A program made the position numbers and the translations under genes. 64,000 nucleotides of DNA from Plutella xylostella (taxonomy: Eukaryota; Arthropoda; Insecta; Lepidoptera; Plutellidae): NCBI RefSeq assembly GCF_932276165.1, contig NC_063992.1:4350001-4414000 (forward strand), written 5' to 3'. The stretch's first letter is position 1, and every line of letters begins with the position of its first letter. The notes beneath the pieces are model-generated. The model was not told the origin of the DNA. It saw nothing but the letters and a program-made list of their open reading frames with translations, and did not search any database. Positions 24,826 to 38,600 of this stretch are shown here, piece by piece.

Positions 24826-27098
24826 TTATTCGGTCTCAGTTATCTCAAGGAGACACTCGAAACATCCCAATTCGTCGATTCCTGACTTCACAATTAACTT
24901 TGCGGAGTATTTCCCGACGTAATCGTGACACATGACGTCATCTGCAAAGGCCATGTCCAGCATCATATCTTCCACTGGGTACACATCCTGAAAAAAAAAG
25001 GTTTATGTACTTATACGTTGTACCTCTAACGCGTAATTGCGTGCAAAGCGAATCGAATCGAGGGTCCAAAAAAGGTAATGAATGAATCAACATTAACCGT
25101 AATAGTAGGGATCGGCGAAATGAATATTAAATAAAATGTGTGCTTAAAATTAAATAATTATAGCTATAACTTAAACGTATTTACACAAATACGTAACGTA
25201 AATGTATTCACACAAATTCAATAAACAATAATTACGCCCCGATTATGCATTGCGAAGGATGTTTTAATTAATAAAATAATGATGTCGATTCTAAAGACAG
25301 ATTTTCTAATTTTAGGGCTGTCAAAACCTTAATTTCTTTAATACAAATTCGACTCTATGAGTGTTCCCGTAAATGTCATTTTTTGCTAGCAGAATTTATA
25401 GTTTGACAGCGTTAAAATTAGAATTTCTGCCTTCAGAATAGCTACCATTGTTATGGTATCCCAGGAGTGACCCCCATGAGTGTCAAACTACCAAACTTTT
25501 TTGCTGTACTATCATATTTCGCAGTAGAAATTTAAATAAAACTTACAGCAGCCACTGGGCAAGATGACAGGCCCATTTTCTCATAAATAGCCTTTGCTGG
25601 AAAATCATCGTCCTTCATACTAGCACACAGGTTGGCAGCCATCGTCAACATGGGGTCAGTTTTACCATTGTCCAGCACCTTTTCCACTTCGATCAACAAC
25701 TGAAAATAAAAAGTTATTCTATCAAATTCTTAGTTTACTTACTTAAGTATGTTATATACTTATCGTGTTCACAGTGACATACAAATAATTCATTCGCGGA
25801 ATTGGGCCTCTGAACATATTGCACCGATCAAGAGGTCCTTCCGCGTAGTGTGAGTGTATACCATCGTTTGTAAAGACTTTTGCGCTACGGCCCGGCAAAT
25901 GTTCTTTATTATTATTATTAAATTCCACCCCGTTGGTGACTGTTTGTCACCAGCATCATGTTGATGCCCAATTGCCCATGTCCTTATTCATATTCTCATG
26001 AAGTATATTTGAACAACTTTTGCGCTGCACCACGACAAAATGTGCCTACTTCTTTAGTGTTTTAAAGTAATAGCCGGATCCAAACCAAGCGACCCATGCT
26101 ATATATTTATCCAATCGTTACGCGGCAAGGAGCGTCTATGCCGTGGGCGATTGGATCCTGTGGATTTTCTGCTGGATCGATTACTGGATCCAGCTATTCA
26201 TATAATTATGTATTTTTCCCTATACTTACCTCGACACTGTCGCCCAGCTCAAGCCCAATGGTGACAGATCCCGACAGGGTGGCGTGCTCGCTGTTGGTCT
26301 CCAGCGTCATGTTGATGCCCATGTCCTTGTTTTCTGAGCCCTGGCAGTTCTCCGCCACCTTCGTGAACTCCAGGGCGTACGTGTGATCCTGGTATTTCGT
26401 GAAAGGTTTTATTTTAAACAATTCGGAAGTATGGATCAAATGAAAGGGTGTCACGGGGATCTTTCTATAGTCAATTGTTTTTTGAAAAACGAGTACTGAA
26501 ATTGTGTTAAATGCGTTTCTATTGGTCAACGTAATTTATTACGGAGTTGTTGCTGGTTCTTATAATGACCCATCCCACTCTGTCAATATCGGAAATGTGC
26601 GGGAGACATAAAATATGTAGGTACTCAGTACTTGATTGTTTAGTAAAATTTACTATAAGCAAGTTAGCTTAAAACAATCGAACGGTACAGTTAACCAGTT
26701 TAAAAAATCTCGATTGTTTTAAGCTTTATGCCGAGTTTCATCATAGTCTGTTAGATCATTAACATTCTGTTACATTGTACATTGTACCTAATGTCATCAA
26801 TTATACGTCATCTCCATATTAAATTCTTGCCAGATGTGTCAAAAGTCAACAACTAATCCCTTGTTATGATCTAACAGGGTATGGTGAAACTGTTGGGGCT
26901 TAAGACAAGAACAATATAGGGAAAAGAAGCCAAGTGCCAAGCATTCCTTGAGAGGGTTTAGGTTCTTTGACCCATACCTGTGATTAAAAAATACTACATA
27001 TATAAGTTAACATAACTTACATCATCATCACCAGCCGATGCTGATTTCAGGAACAGCCACACCAATATCACCGTAACTGACAAAACCTTAGAAAACAT
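24826..27098 (-). CDS. Secreted six-cysteine protein, ML/DUF1091-like
   Basis: Four coding exons read 27098-27021, 26388-26230, 25699-25547 and 24987-24826. All junctions are GT-AG and phase 0, giving 183 aa with the stop at 24828-24826. Residues 1 to about 22 (MFSKVLSVTVILVWLFLKSA) form a clear signal peptide. The mature part has six cysteines (41, 104, 126, 150, 172, 175) and one N-glycosylation sequon (Asn52). The C-terminal pattern (Cys-Pro at 126-127, Val-Tyr-Pro, Gly-Lys-Tyr at 155-157, Leu-Gly-Cys at 170-172) resembles insect ML (MD-2-related lipid-recognition) or DUF1091 secreted proteins. That is an inference from the pattern, and the ligand is unknown. The start codon is the only ATG ahead of the signal peptide in the first exon. 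The gene lies 2.5 kb downstream of the CLIP protease on the same strand. I am confident of the gene, less so of the family. Confidence 0.85.
25291..25437. mobile_element. MITE-like inverted repeat in an intron
   Basis: CTAATTTTAGGGCTGTCAAA at the left and TTTGACAGCGTTAAAATTAG at the right lie in imperfect arms of about 36 bp around 75 bp. It sits in the last intron of the secreted-protein gene. Non-coding. Confidence 0.55.
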
Positions 27099-28067
27099 CG
27101 AGTAACTTCTAAATTTATTTTATTCTTAAATATATAATATGAATAAATATAATATTTTTAAAACTTTATAAAACAGATATGGTTTAAAAACACTGGAGCG
27201 AGTATTTTATAACAGATCGCCTTTATACATGAAAACTGAAAGAGATTTTATCATTTAGTTGTAATTTTACGTTTTGCATCTCGTGCCGTACAATTATTTC
27301 CTAGATCCGTGTGCGATAGTCCCGTAATAAACCTTCAATTTACACATTGATTGCGTGCTTATTGAATCAACACTGTTGTACATTGTACATAGTACTTATA
27401 CTAACTGAAAGACATGAAAAATATACTTGATCTGCTTATAGTTTTTTGTAAAATCTCCAACATCTTATTAATACCATAATCTGGATTTAATTATAAAAAT
27501 CGGCTATTTTGATCAATTTCCAAACACCTCTGAACATAACACCTCTCTTTATCAGTGAAATGGTAAAAATATGGTCCTCCGCGTTTTTTCCTCAAACATT
27601 ATTTCCCTGGCAACGCCTTCTTCTCATTATTCCAAAGAGTGATCTGAATAATTTTCACATGAAACAAACGAATGTTACACGATGAAGACTATATCATTTC
27701 CAATATAGTAGTTTTATGTAAATGGCGCCTACTTTTTAAACTGTCGTAATTCTTCTTTTCCGCTTCTGCCTCGCACTCAGAGGGGCTGTGTGTGCTTTGT
27801 TATCTAAAAGTAATAAATAAATTCATTCCTATTTTTGATTTAGTGATATATTTTTTCGGCTTCAAAGTTGCCACATAAATTACTAATAACACGTATGTAT
27901 TTATGCGTTTTGTGAGGTTACTTTGTTTGTTTGGTAGTTAACCGACTGTTCCCGTGATAGCTGATGCCGATTTGCAGAAAGGTAGTTAAAGCTAATGTCT
28001 GTCTCTTTGTATCCGGCGTAGGTCAGTCAAAGCAAGGCATCAATATATTGTCGACATTAGCTGCATT

Positions 28068-28102
28068 AGTTGCAGAAAGGAACTTTATTCCTTTCTGCAA
28101 CT
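28068..28102. repeat. Perfect 15-bp hairpin
   Basis: AGTTGCAGAAAGGAA, five bases, then TTCCTTTCTGCAACT. Too short to name. Confidence 0.6.
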
Positions 28103-29335
28103 CAGCATTTATAATAGTTTTTTTCCATACCTTTTTATACTTAAAATAATTTCCACGCAGCCGTCGCCCATTCCCTAGAGAGTCAAAGGGTAGATGAGGT
28201 AAAGGAAAATAATTTTGGAAATACGTAACAAGAGGTAATAATTTAATTATGCAAGGAGGGCAGTGCCATGGCTGCCACTTAGTTTGATTGTCTCCGACAC
28301 CTATGCAAATGATATGTAACATTTAATTGAGTTTCTTTGTATCAGCGGCGCGGGGGTATCCAGCGATGACTTTTGGGATCACCCTCTATTTGATTTACAT
28401 AGCGAATGCAAATTAAACCTAAATGGATATATTCTGTAAATTATTTGAGTGAAAATGTGTAGGTATGTCAGGGGAGAAGAGTCATATCTTTATTGTAATC
28501 AAATGATTGATACATTAAATTGAAATATCAAGAGGATATAAAAAGCCCTGTTTCAGTGATATACATAATTCAACATAATGATTATACTTTACAGAATTCA
28601 AAACATTTCAAATGTTTTGTGTAATATAACCATATAAGAGAGCTACCGCATTAAAACAACAACATTAACTGTAAATTATTATTATTACTACACACTGTGT
28701 TTTTAACTACATAATTATACCATAAAGATAAGGAAATGATCAGAGGTACAGTATAGTTTCCGCAATGGAGGTTTTCGATAGCATTTTCCTTGTTTCGACA
28801 TGCCCCTATTAATATTATCTCGTTGCAATTATTGAGATAAATTGCTGCTGGATTGACACGATACCTATATATTCTCTTACCAAATCGATACATACACATA
28901 TACAGTCATACATCATAATAATACATAATATTCCATAATATACGAGTATATACAACGGGAGATAACTGCGGGCTGATGATTATGTTATGATATAAATAGG
29001 AAGTTATATCAGACTTGGGGGGGAAGAAAAGCACATACGTACATATTGAAAAGAAACTAGTCACAAATGAAATTCAGATTAAGAGAATGTTTAATTAATT
29101 TTTATGACATGATAAGAGTCAGAGATACAAAGTGGTTAACAGTGATTTTTTTATTAATCAATTCGGTAAAATACCAAATTGTTAAGTTTATAAAGTTAAT
29201 CACTGATTTTTTACGGCATCGCACATCTTACATTTACATATAAAAGTCTTATTGCTATTTACTATGAGAAAATTCTTGGTTTATACTTTTGATTCTTGGC
29301 AGGGAGAATATTCCGCATATGGGTTACTTTCGATT

Positions 29336-29403
29336 TTTATTCCTAAACTATTTGTTAAAACAAACTCAATTGCTTTGCACTAGGTATATGCATTACTTTT
29401 ATT
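29336..29403 (-). terminator. Candidate polyadenylation signals of the protease gene
   Basis: On the minus strand AATAAA occurs at 29403-29398 and again at 29341-29336, about 200-260 bp after the protease stop codon. Either could end the transcript. This is inference from position only. Confidence 0.4.
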
Positions 29404-29601
29404 CTTTCCTCTCATAGACACATTACTTAGCTTTCAAAAATAGTTTATGCCTAAGCATTTTATCCACTTTATAATAGAACAAATCTCAATCATAAACTCC
29501 AACAGCAACCGCTTACAAAAGTTTAATCACAACTTTACAAGTCCTTACAATCAGATCTATGCAGCAGTCAAAACATTCCTAAACCAAACATCCATTATCC
29601 C

Positions 29602-32600
29602 TCACACGTTCGTCGATCTCAGCATGGATTGAATCCAGTCTTTGTAGGAGGCCACATTTGTGTAGACTCCAGGCCAGCCATCATTGCCGCATCCGTTGCC
29701 GAAAGACACCACTCCTACTGCCTCCCACACTCCGTCTGGTCTCCTCTTCATCAGGGGGCCTCCAGAGTCTCCCCTACAGGCGTCTTGGGCGAACACCCCT
29801 CCAGCGCAAAGTTGCTTGTCTGTTAAAGCTGCTCCCAATTTCTTGTACTTTTGGAAGCAGTCACTCTTGCTGAAGATGGGGAGACCGAGCTTGGTTTTCA
29901 CTGGACTTGACCGTCCTGAAAAGATAATTGAAATAGTGATTTAAGTAGTTGTTCGTTGTTGTTCCATATAAGTAACACACAGTTACGCTATACTGACATA
30001 AATAAGTTTTTCGTAATCAGACTCATATAAGTTGTTGATAAAGCATACTATAATTTATGATTTAGATGTCATTATTTACTTGACCAAAACCTTCTCAGAC
30101 AACATGCGAAATGCATTAGCAACAACGGTCGAAACCAAACAAAACCACAAATTACCGCACACAATCATAACAAGAGACACCACATCAGTTACCTACTTCG
30201 AAACTACACATCAACCAACAGATAGCCGGTTTAAAATCAATAAAGTAGTGATATGTTTGGACAAGCCGTGTACTCACCGTTGAGGGTTTTTCCCCAGCCG
30301 GCGACGAACACGTCCACTCCGACGTCGATCCTCGCGCTGTTGCCCACCAGGCAGATCGGCTGGATGTAGTCTGGAAACAAGGTTTGATGATATCAATAAT
30401 AATTAATATAATTTATTCAATTTACAAGACAATAGTAATAAGATCGCTTGGAAAATATGAAACGCTTATTTTGTTACCGCCTGAATCGTGCATCGTTACA
30501 GTAGTACATTTTGTTAACCAAGAGGTGAGAGCCGCTTCAAAGGGGTTTTATAACTCTTCTTTTCATTAAAGAAATGACAAAAAATTTGCTACTAGCTAAA
30601 CTATCACCGTGGTGAAAGGATTAGGGCACTCAGATTGTTGTCCAAGTGGTGTTGTCTGCCCAGAGTACACCGTATAGTCCAGTCAATAAATGACCCAAAA
30701 TGAGGTGTAGAGTGCGTGAGCAGGTAACTAAGCGATTCCTTCAGAAACTTGTTCAGGGGGCTTAGGTTGTTAACATACCAAAAGTCCTGACTCCTAGGTG
30801 ATGAGCGGGGGTGAGAAGAGGGGGGTAAAGGTACGATTTTTTGGTTTTTCGCTTATATCTGGAAAACGGTGCATCGCAGAGAAATATTTTCAAAGCATAA
30901 AATGGAGTTCTTTAAATTATCTAAAACTTTTATATCATATGTATTTTTCTAATTCCTAACCGTTTTCGAGTTATACCTTCGGAAAACGGAAAACTGTCTG
31001 TCTGTCTGTCTGTCTGTTACTCTTTCACGCCAAAACTACTGAACGGATTTGAATGAAATTTGGTATACATATGGTCTAGACCCTGAGAAAGAACATAGGC
31101 TACTTTTTATTGCGAAACGGAGGTTGTAAGTTGTATGCGAATACTTAATTTTAAAAGATAAAAATACTACGGCTGACTGGCGTAGTGGTTAGTGACCCTG
31201 ACTGCTATGCCGAAGGTCCCGGGTTCGATTCCCGGCCGGGGTAGATCTTTTTTTAAATAAACTTTATATTTAAGCACTTGATGAGCAATAATTAAACATT
31301 TTGTTCTAGCGTTTTTTAAACTTCGATCTGTGAGTGGATGAAATAGGTGTTCATATTTTGTATGAAGTTCGTCATTTTTGAAGATAAAAACATTATATTT
31401 TGTATTTATTCACTACATAATCACAAAAAAAATATAATTAGCATATTAAAAAAACCCAGTGTGGGGGTGTAATATAGGGGTTGAAAGTTTTATGGGTGTT
31501 GAGTTTTAGAAGTTTAATTTATATAGTAGCTATGTCCGCTCCTAGATGGCGTTGTCGGATCGGATATAGATCGCGGTATGGTTTGATTTTAGCTAATGTA
31601 CTTATAGTTTGTATGTATTTACAGTAAGTTTTTAAGGTCCTCGAAAACAACCCAAAAAACGACTGTACTTTTCAATACGAGGTTTCATTCATTGTCATTT
31701 GGTTCTTATGCGTCATTTTTGAACATAAACCATGAAACTTATTACGTAGGTGTTTTAGGAAAATATGCAGAGATTTTCTTTACGGAATTCCCATGACTGA
31801 CACGCACAGGCTAAACGTAGCGTAGGCACTTGAAATTAGGAAGGGACGTAGCTTAGGTACCGTATTTTCCCACAAAAACCGGAGTTAGCGGTTGAAATTC
31901 GGCATTAACTTAGGCTGTTTTTAACATCATGCGGATTTGATCACGCACGCGGGATTTCCCCGCACGCGTTCATACAAGTATTCATTGTGACGCGTGGAAT
32001 ATGCACACGAGATGCGGGAAAATGGCGTGCTATCCCACGTGCGTGATGAAATCTGCATGCTGTTAAAACAGCCGTGAAGCTTAGTTACAATAGGATATTG
32101 CAAGATACCTAGATGTTTTCAATCTAACATGTCTGCACACCTTAGTAAAGTTATGGTTTTGTTTTGAAAAATGGGAGTTAAAGTGAAAAAAAATAAGTAG
32201 TATGAAAAAAAACAATACTGCATAAGTTAGATGCTTGAAATTAAACATTTATAAATTACTATTCTGCCATTGCTATACAAGTCTTTGCTCAATGAAGTCA
32301 TGAAAATCATTTTTAGTCAAGTATCTTCGTACTTATTTGTCAACTTTCATCTAATTTAATACCACCATGGCATGTTATTGGGTAGGTAGTTCGGGAGTCG
32401 TCCACGGCAAAATAATTTTAAGGCGAAGCGAAGCTCGCGGGCAACAGCTAGTATCTATATATATTCTAAAAGGAAATTTAAAAATCTATAACTGCTTTCC
32501 TATTCATTTTTTTCGTTTATGAATCGGTTTAGAAAATATGATGCAATGTTTATGAATGTTTTGACTTGAATAGATTTGTCGTGTAAATTTCAACTTTTTC

Positions 32601-35600
32601 CGAGGGTATAACTCAAAAACGGTTAGGAATTAGAAAAATACGTATGATATAAAAGTTTTAGATAATTTAAAGAACTCCATTTTATGCTTTGAAAATATTT
32701 CTCTGCGATGCACCGTTTTCGAGATATAAGCGAAAAACCAAAAATTCGTACCTTTACCCCCCTGTCCTCCCCCCCGCTCATCACCTAGGAGTCAGGACTT
32801 TTGGTATGTTAACAACCTAAGCCCCCTGAACAAGTTTCTGAAGGAATCGTTTAGTTACCTGCTCACGCACTCTACACCTCACTCTTTGACTGGACTAGTA
32901 TGTCTAGTATTGGCCATAATAATATTATATTTTATTTATTCAGAATTAGAGGATTACACCTCACCGTAGCTCTTAATAATTTAAGTGCCTACTACAAGGA
33001 AAACTCCCTCAAGCCTAACCCATCAAAAACAGAATCTTGCGCTTTCCATCTTCGCAACAATCAAGCGGGACGTAAACTTGATATCACGTGGCAGGGGGTG
33101 CCGATTGCTCATAATAGTCTCCCTAAATACCTGGGTATTACCCTGGACAGGTCACTCACCTATCGTAAGAACTGTGAAAATGTCAAAAAGAAGGTACACT
33201 CCCGCAACAACATTCTACAGCGCCTTACAACCACAAAGTGGGGAGCCTCACCACAGGTGCTGCGGACGTCTGGACTGGCGCTTGCGTTCTCCGTAGGAGA
33301 ATATGCGTGTCCAGTGTGGGGCCGATCTGCCCACGCCAAACTGGTGGATACTGCACTTAATGAAACGTGCCGAATTATAAGTGGTTGTTTAAAACCGACT
33401 CCGGTACAGATGCTTTATCCACTGGCTGGCATAGCGCCCCCGGACGTCCGCAGGACTGTGGCAAGTTCCGCAGAAAGGGCCAAAATGGACGACACACGAC
33501 ATCCCATGCATGGCTTCGTCCCTGCGCCGCAAAGACTGCCAAGCCGACGCAGCTTTATGAAATGTGTTGATCCACTGAACACTAGCCAAGCGCAAGCGAG
33601 GTGTGCTCTCTGGCGTCAAAAAGTGTCCCTTCCAACCCCATTTGTGCAGCCGTCAGAGAACCTCCCACCTGGACATAAATTGCCTTGGGAGACCTGGAAG
33701 TCTTTAAACCGACTTAGAACACAGGTCGGTCGTAGTAAGGACAATATGGCTAGGTGGGGATTCACGGATGCACAAAACCTGAACTGCTTGTGTGAAGCGC
33801 CACAAACTATGGTGCACCTCACTTCATGCCCCGCGTGTCCCTACACCTGTACGCGGGAAGAGCTCATGACCGCTACTAGCGGTGCAGTATCAGTGGCCCA
33901 GTTCTGGGCATGTATTATTTAGCGACTTTGTTAGTTTGTCGTCGACACGATAAGAAGAAGAAGAAGAGGATTACAGCAGTTTTATCTTTCAAAATATCGT
34001 TAATTTGAGTTGTCATCTGGTGTCTACCCACCGATGACCTTGGAAGCAGCTTCGCAACCAAAATTAAAATGAATCACAAAATAATATTAAACATTTTCGG
34101 AGCCAGTTTATGCAAAACGCGTTCCCTAAGCTTTTATTTATTATTTTGATTGTTTCGAGTGCTTGTTTGCAATTTAAATTACAACATTGCTTTCTAATAA
34201 CGAGTGATTTGCCAAGCATTACACAGTAACTAGCGGTTGCCTAAAAATCTTAGTCTACTTTAAACGAGTCTTTTCTTGGAACTACATAATTAACTTAATT
34301 ATCCAGCATTAAAGGACCTATGTAATTTTTCATACATCTTAGTTAAAACCTACTCCATATTTCGAAGTCGGTTAAAAGTATAACTTACAATTGTAAGCGG
34401 CCCGCTGTGCCATTCTGACTAGAGCGATGTCATCCTGTCGATTCTTGTTGCCATCTGCGAAGCCGGGGTGGGGGATTCCCCGGTCCACTGCAATCTCTTG
34501 GGGGGGATCCGCACAGGTCTTCTCCATGCAGTCTATGGGGGTCTGTGTGTCGTACTCTCCGAGGCGAACCGTGGCTCTATGGATGTTAAGAAGGAGGTTG
34601 AATTTTTGTTCTGTACTCATACCTATTATAGCGACAAAAAAAAAGCAGCAGTATGGAAGAAGAGATACTTTGGATACGAAAAATATACAAATTAATAAAA
34701 ACCTGAAAACAAACTAACTCGAAATCCGTATTTGTAATATCATCAATATAATTCTACTTTCTCTGCTTATCATTATTTTTTTATATTTTCATGGATTCTT
34801 TTCTATTGTTATGTTTTTCTCATTCGTCAAATATCTAAATAATAATCACTGCGGCCTTTTGTGACTACCTATAATATCCCCCGCAGATTTCCTTATACTA
34901 CAAGTTAAACAGGTTATGTGGCACAATGTCTGTAGCTTGTTCTTGCAGAAAGACGCATTATTGTAGATGGCAGTTTTTTATCTCGCTTGTGTAGGAAACA
35001 AAGAAGAAGGCTGATAAAATAAAAATCTCAGTTATGATCATGTTTGTGCGTGATGCATCATTAGAACTTACACGAGAAATTATTAGTATGAGGCCCGACT
35101 CTCGAGTAATCGTATTACCAAACCATATCGTCCCAAGAGTGGCTGTCATCAGCCTCTGCCAAAGAGCGCCACTTCACTCTGTCCTTGGCCTCTCATCCAA
35201 CCATTTCAATCGGAGATAAAAGATCGAAGGCTTTTTTAATTTTTAAACCTTTGTTTTAGTAACTCACTAGCTGTTAACGCGAGCATCGCTTCGCCTTAAA
35301 AAGCCTATTTGTTAATCCTGGGTGTCAGCTAACTCCATACCAAATTTCATTAAAATAGGTTCAGCCGTTTTGACGTGATGAGGTAACAAACACACACACA
35401 CACACATACTCACAAACTTTATAATATTAGTAGGATAACAAAATGTGTTTGCTTACAGGGTGCCGACTTGTGTCTCGATGGCGCCGGTGACGCAGTGAGC
35501 CGCGGTCAGCACGTAGCGCCGGTTGATCAGCACCCCCCCGCACTGGTACGTCATGTCACCGCTTCCTGAAACCAATGTGAGGTTAATTTCACTATTTATC

Positions 35601-38600
35601 CACAACCAGCCAACAATAGGCCTAAAACCCTTCCTTCATTGGAAGTAGACCCATGCCCTAGCAGTGGGGACGTGATGTGTGTGTGTGTTGATAGATGGCA
35701 TGTTCAGTCGTGGATCACAGTTGCTGTTTCGGCAGCAGTCGAGCCTATTCGGAGGCCTAGTCGGGCAGCTTGAAAACATTTGACAGTCGGAATCAACTCT
35801 CAGCACAAGCTTGGTGGTGCTAGTGTCCACCAACCCGCACTAGGCCAGCGTGGTGGACTAGCCCTAAAACCCTCCCTTCTTTGAAAGGAGAACCCGTGCC
35901 CTGTGTGTATGCCGAGTGGCACGATAGAACCTATAGGAATATCGATCTATTACTGTCAGTTTCTGGTGGTATACTCTCCAACTTATAAACAGCATACATG
36001 TTTTGTTTGTCATCGACGCTACGCTAAGAAAGAGCAGAAAACAAAATGTAAGTGTTTGTTAATTTATCAACAAACCTTTTTTCACCTATGTCCAGCAGTG
36101 GATGATTATTGGCTGATGATGTTAATTTATCACCAAAAGTATTTATATTCGGCCTAGTATGCGAGAGTGACAAAGGATAATAGAATAGAAAACAAAGCTC
36201 CATAGAAAAATAGCTCCCCAATAATAAAATTCTAAGTATCAATCGCGCGGGAAGCAAAATCTTAATAAGTCATTAAATATTTAAGAAGGAGGAAAATCAA
36301 AGCAAAAACGTTGCAACTGGTTATGGAATCTTGGTCAGACCAGCAAAATGTGATAATATTGTGATTCCGTATGTATTAGTTAGGTATGTTATAAATGGTA
36401 TGATACTACAAGTTACAACTTCTGTTTTGATTGATCATTGTCGAATATATTAGAATTTACAAGTTAATGAACTACTCGAAATCGTTAACTTGCGAAATCT
36501 ATTATTTATTTAATTTATTTAAACATAGTCAGCAGGATGTTTGGTCATTGCACCTGCCTTTATCTCGTTCACTGATAGAACTCCATCCAGACTATCATCT
36601 ACTGACCGTGAGCTTGACCGTACGTATGATATAAATATTGTGAAATGTAACAATTATTATGATGTGATAATTTTTATCTCCTACTCTTCAACATTGCGTT
36701 ATCATTGTTTTGATTGATCCCACATGTTAATCGACTAGGAAGTAAGTTAATGACATCGCAACATTGTATATTGTATAATATATAGGTATAATTAAGAACT
36801 GTGCCAAATGCATCCACTGCCTAACAAATAATGAATTTTGATCGTCAGTGTTAAAACTAAAACGTCATCCATTTTATACAGTGTGTAAAAACAGTGCGCT
36901 AGACTAACCCAAGACGATTTAACCAAAAGATCTAGTTATCAAACTGAAAAACTTACCCTGTGTAAACTGTTTTACTCGATCTCCACTATAAAAATGGATA
37001 CCTAATGTACTAACATAAACAAACAAACATACTGTGGACTTTTTATGATAGCCATGATACAAAATATCTTTATTATAACATCAACGTACGTGTGCGGTAT
37101 CCCAGCAGAGCCATCCACGGGAACTCGTCGAGGTCAGTGAACTGTCCTCCATAGATTCTGTCTCCGTTGGTGTCTACTCCGCATTTTCCTTCCGACTCTG
37201 GTCTGCTGTCTTCTGGAGCTGCTGGCTCGCGACCGCTCTGAGGTCTGCTTTGAGATGTTGGTCTGGCAGTGGGTGGAGCCTGCGGGGTTATTGGAGTATT
37301 GATTTTTAGAAGAGATATAGAGAAAAATAAGAGAAGAACTGGGAGGGACTGGAAGTTGAAATAAATTTTGGTCACTCATTTATCATCAAGAGGCTGTAGC
37401 AGTGAACTGTAGAACGTAGGCCATCACCACTCGGTACTAACACTCATGCCAGTTAAAATGCATCATGGATGCTGGACCTCGTGAAGTAAGAATAAAGATG
37501 GCGCTTGGGAAAGAACTGCGAAAGCGTTCCAGCTCAGGACTGTAGTATTTACAGTATTCAAGAATGAAGAATGCAGTAGAAGACGCCTTAAAAATTATCA
37601 AAGAAGAACTACCTAATTCGAATCTGATACTGATTTGTAAAAAATCTTCTTACCTGAGTAGGCCTGCCAGCCTGCTGCTGAGGCAGTGGTCCGCAGCAGA
37701 CCCTGGGCACGTATCCCTCGAAGCCGCACTGAGACTTCCTCAGGAAGGTCACCACATGCGACGGCAGGGGGCGCTGTTCAAACGCTTGCAACAGAGCTGA
37801 ACAGTCGTAGAGAGAGACGCACTGGCTGGATGCGCCGAGTGGGGTGACGCAGGACTGGGCATCTGAAACAGGAATAGTAGATTATGATCAACTGCGTATC
37901 ATGCTGGTCTAAGGATAAATGAGAAAAGGTGAGGAACGTAAAGGGTCGCCGTGATCTACCGATAGCTGAAATCAGCGCTTGAGGTACGTTTCTGTACATG
38001 TAGCATATTATAAAATGCTGAGCTCGGGGCCTTTTTGGTGCTGCGCCGGTGCACCACCAACACAGATCTATATATTGTGCAGTAGGTATTTTATATGTGT
38101 TCTCTTTCTTTCTTTAGAAATTAGGACCACTCTGAATTAATTTGCGATGTCTAACGTAACCTGTAGTAAGGGTGACATGTGAAGGCTTGACTTTATACCC
38201 TCTGGCCAGAGTAAATGTTTTACTTCCTTGGTTACAGATGTAAACAAAGTGAAGTTATACAGAAATATCAATTAAGGTATCTTTGTCAGTTATAAAAATG
38301 ATAAACATTCAAAATATCCACCAATTATAAAAAAAAATAAGTACTCTTTCAAAAATAATAAGTTATACATAGGTAAGTAATCATAATATAAAATAAGTAA
38401 GTAGTTCTTGTTTCATAGACTCATATAATCTATGCTGTTTCAAAAGACGTAAACTAAAATTAACAAAAATAAATAATGAAATTAATGCTGTAGCGTAATG
38501 CGTAATGTAGTGTAATCTAACCTGCACTTATAGAAAAGTACATAATGGTGTACACTGTACATTATAAAGTGAGTACAAATCAGCTGGTAGTAACACATTT

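Larger units (their letters stand above)
27099..29601. other. Intergenic, no gene seen
   Basis: This separates the two minus-strand genes. It contains a perfect 15-bp hairpin at 28068-28102 (AGTTGCAGAAAGGAA and its complement). Frames at 27964-28322 overlap on both strands and show nothing recognisable. The protease 3' end probably lies at about 29.3-29.6 kb. Confidence 0.5.

Noticed and set aside
37073..37375. Signal-peptide-like start MTKIYFNFQSLPVLLLFFSI ahead of protease exon 3
   Set aside because: This is intron 2 sequence read through in frame. The joined model already has a signal peptide in exon 1 and a CLIP exon between, and a good acceptor lies at 37280.
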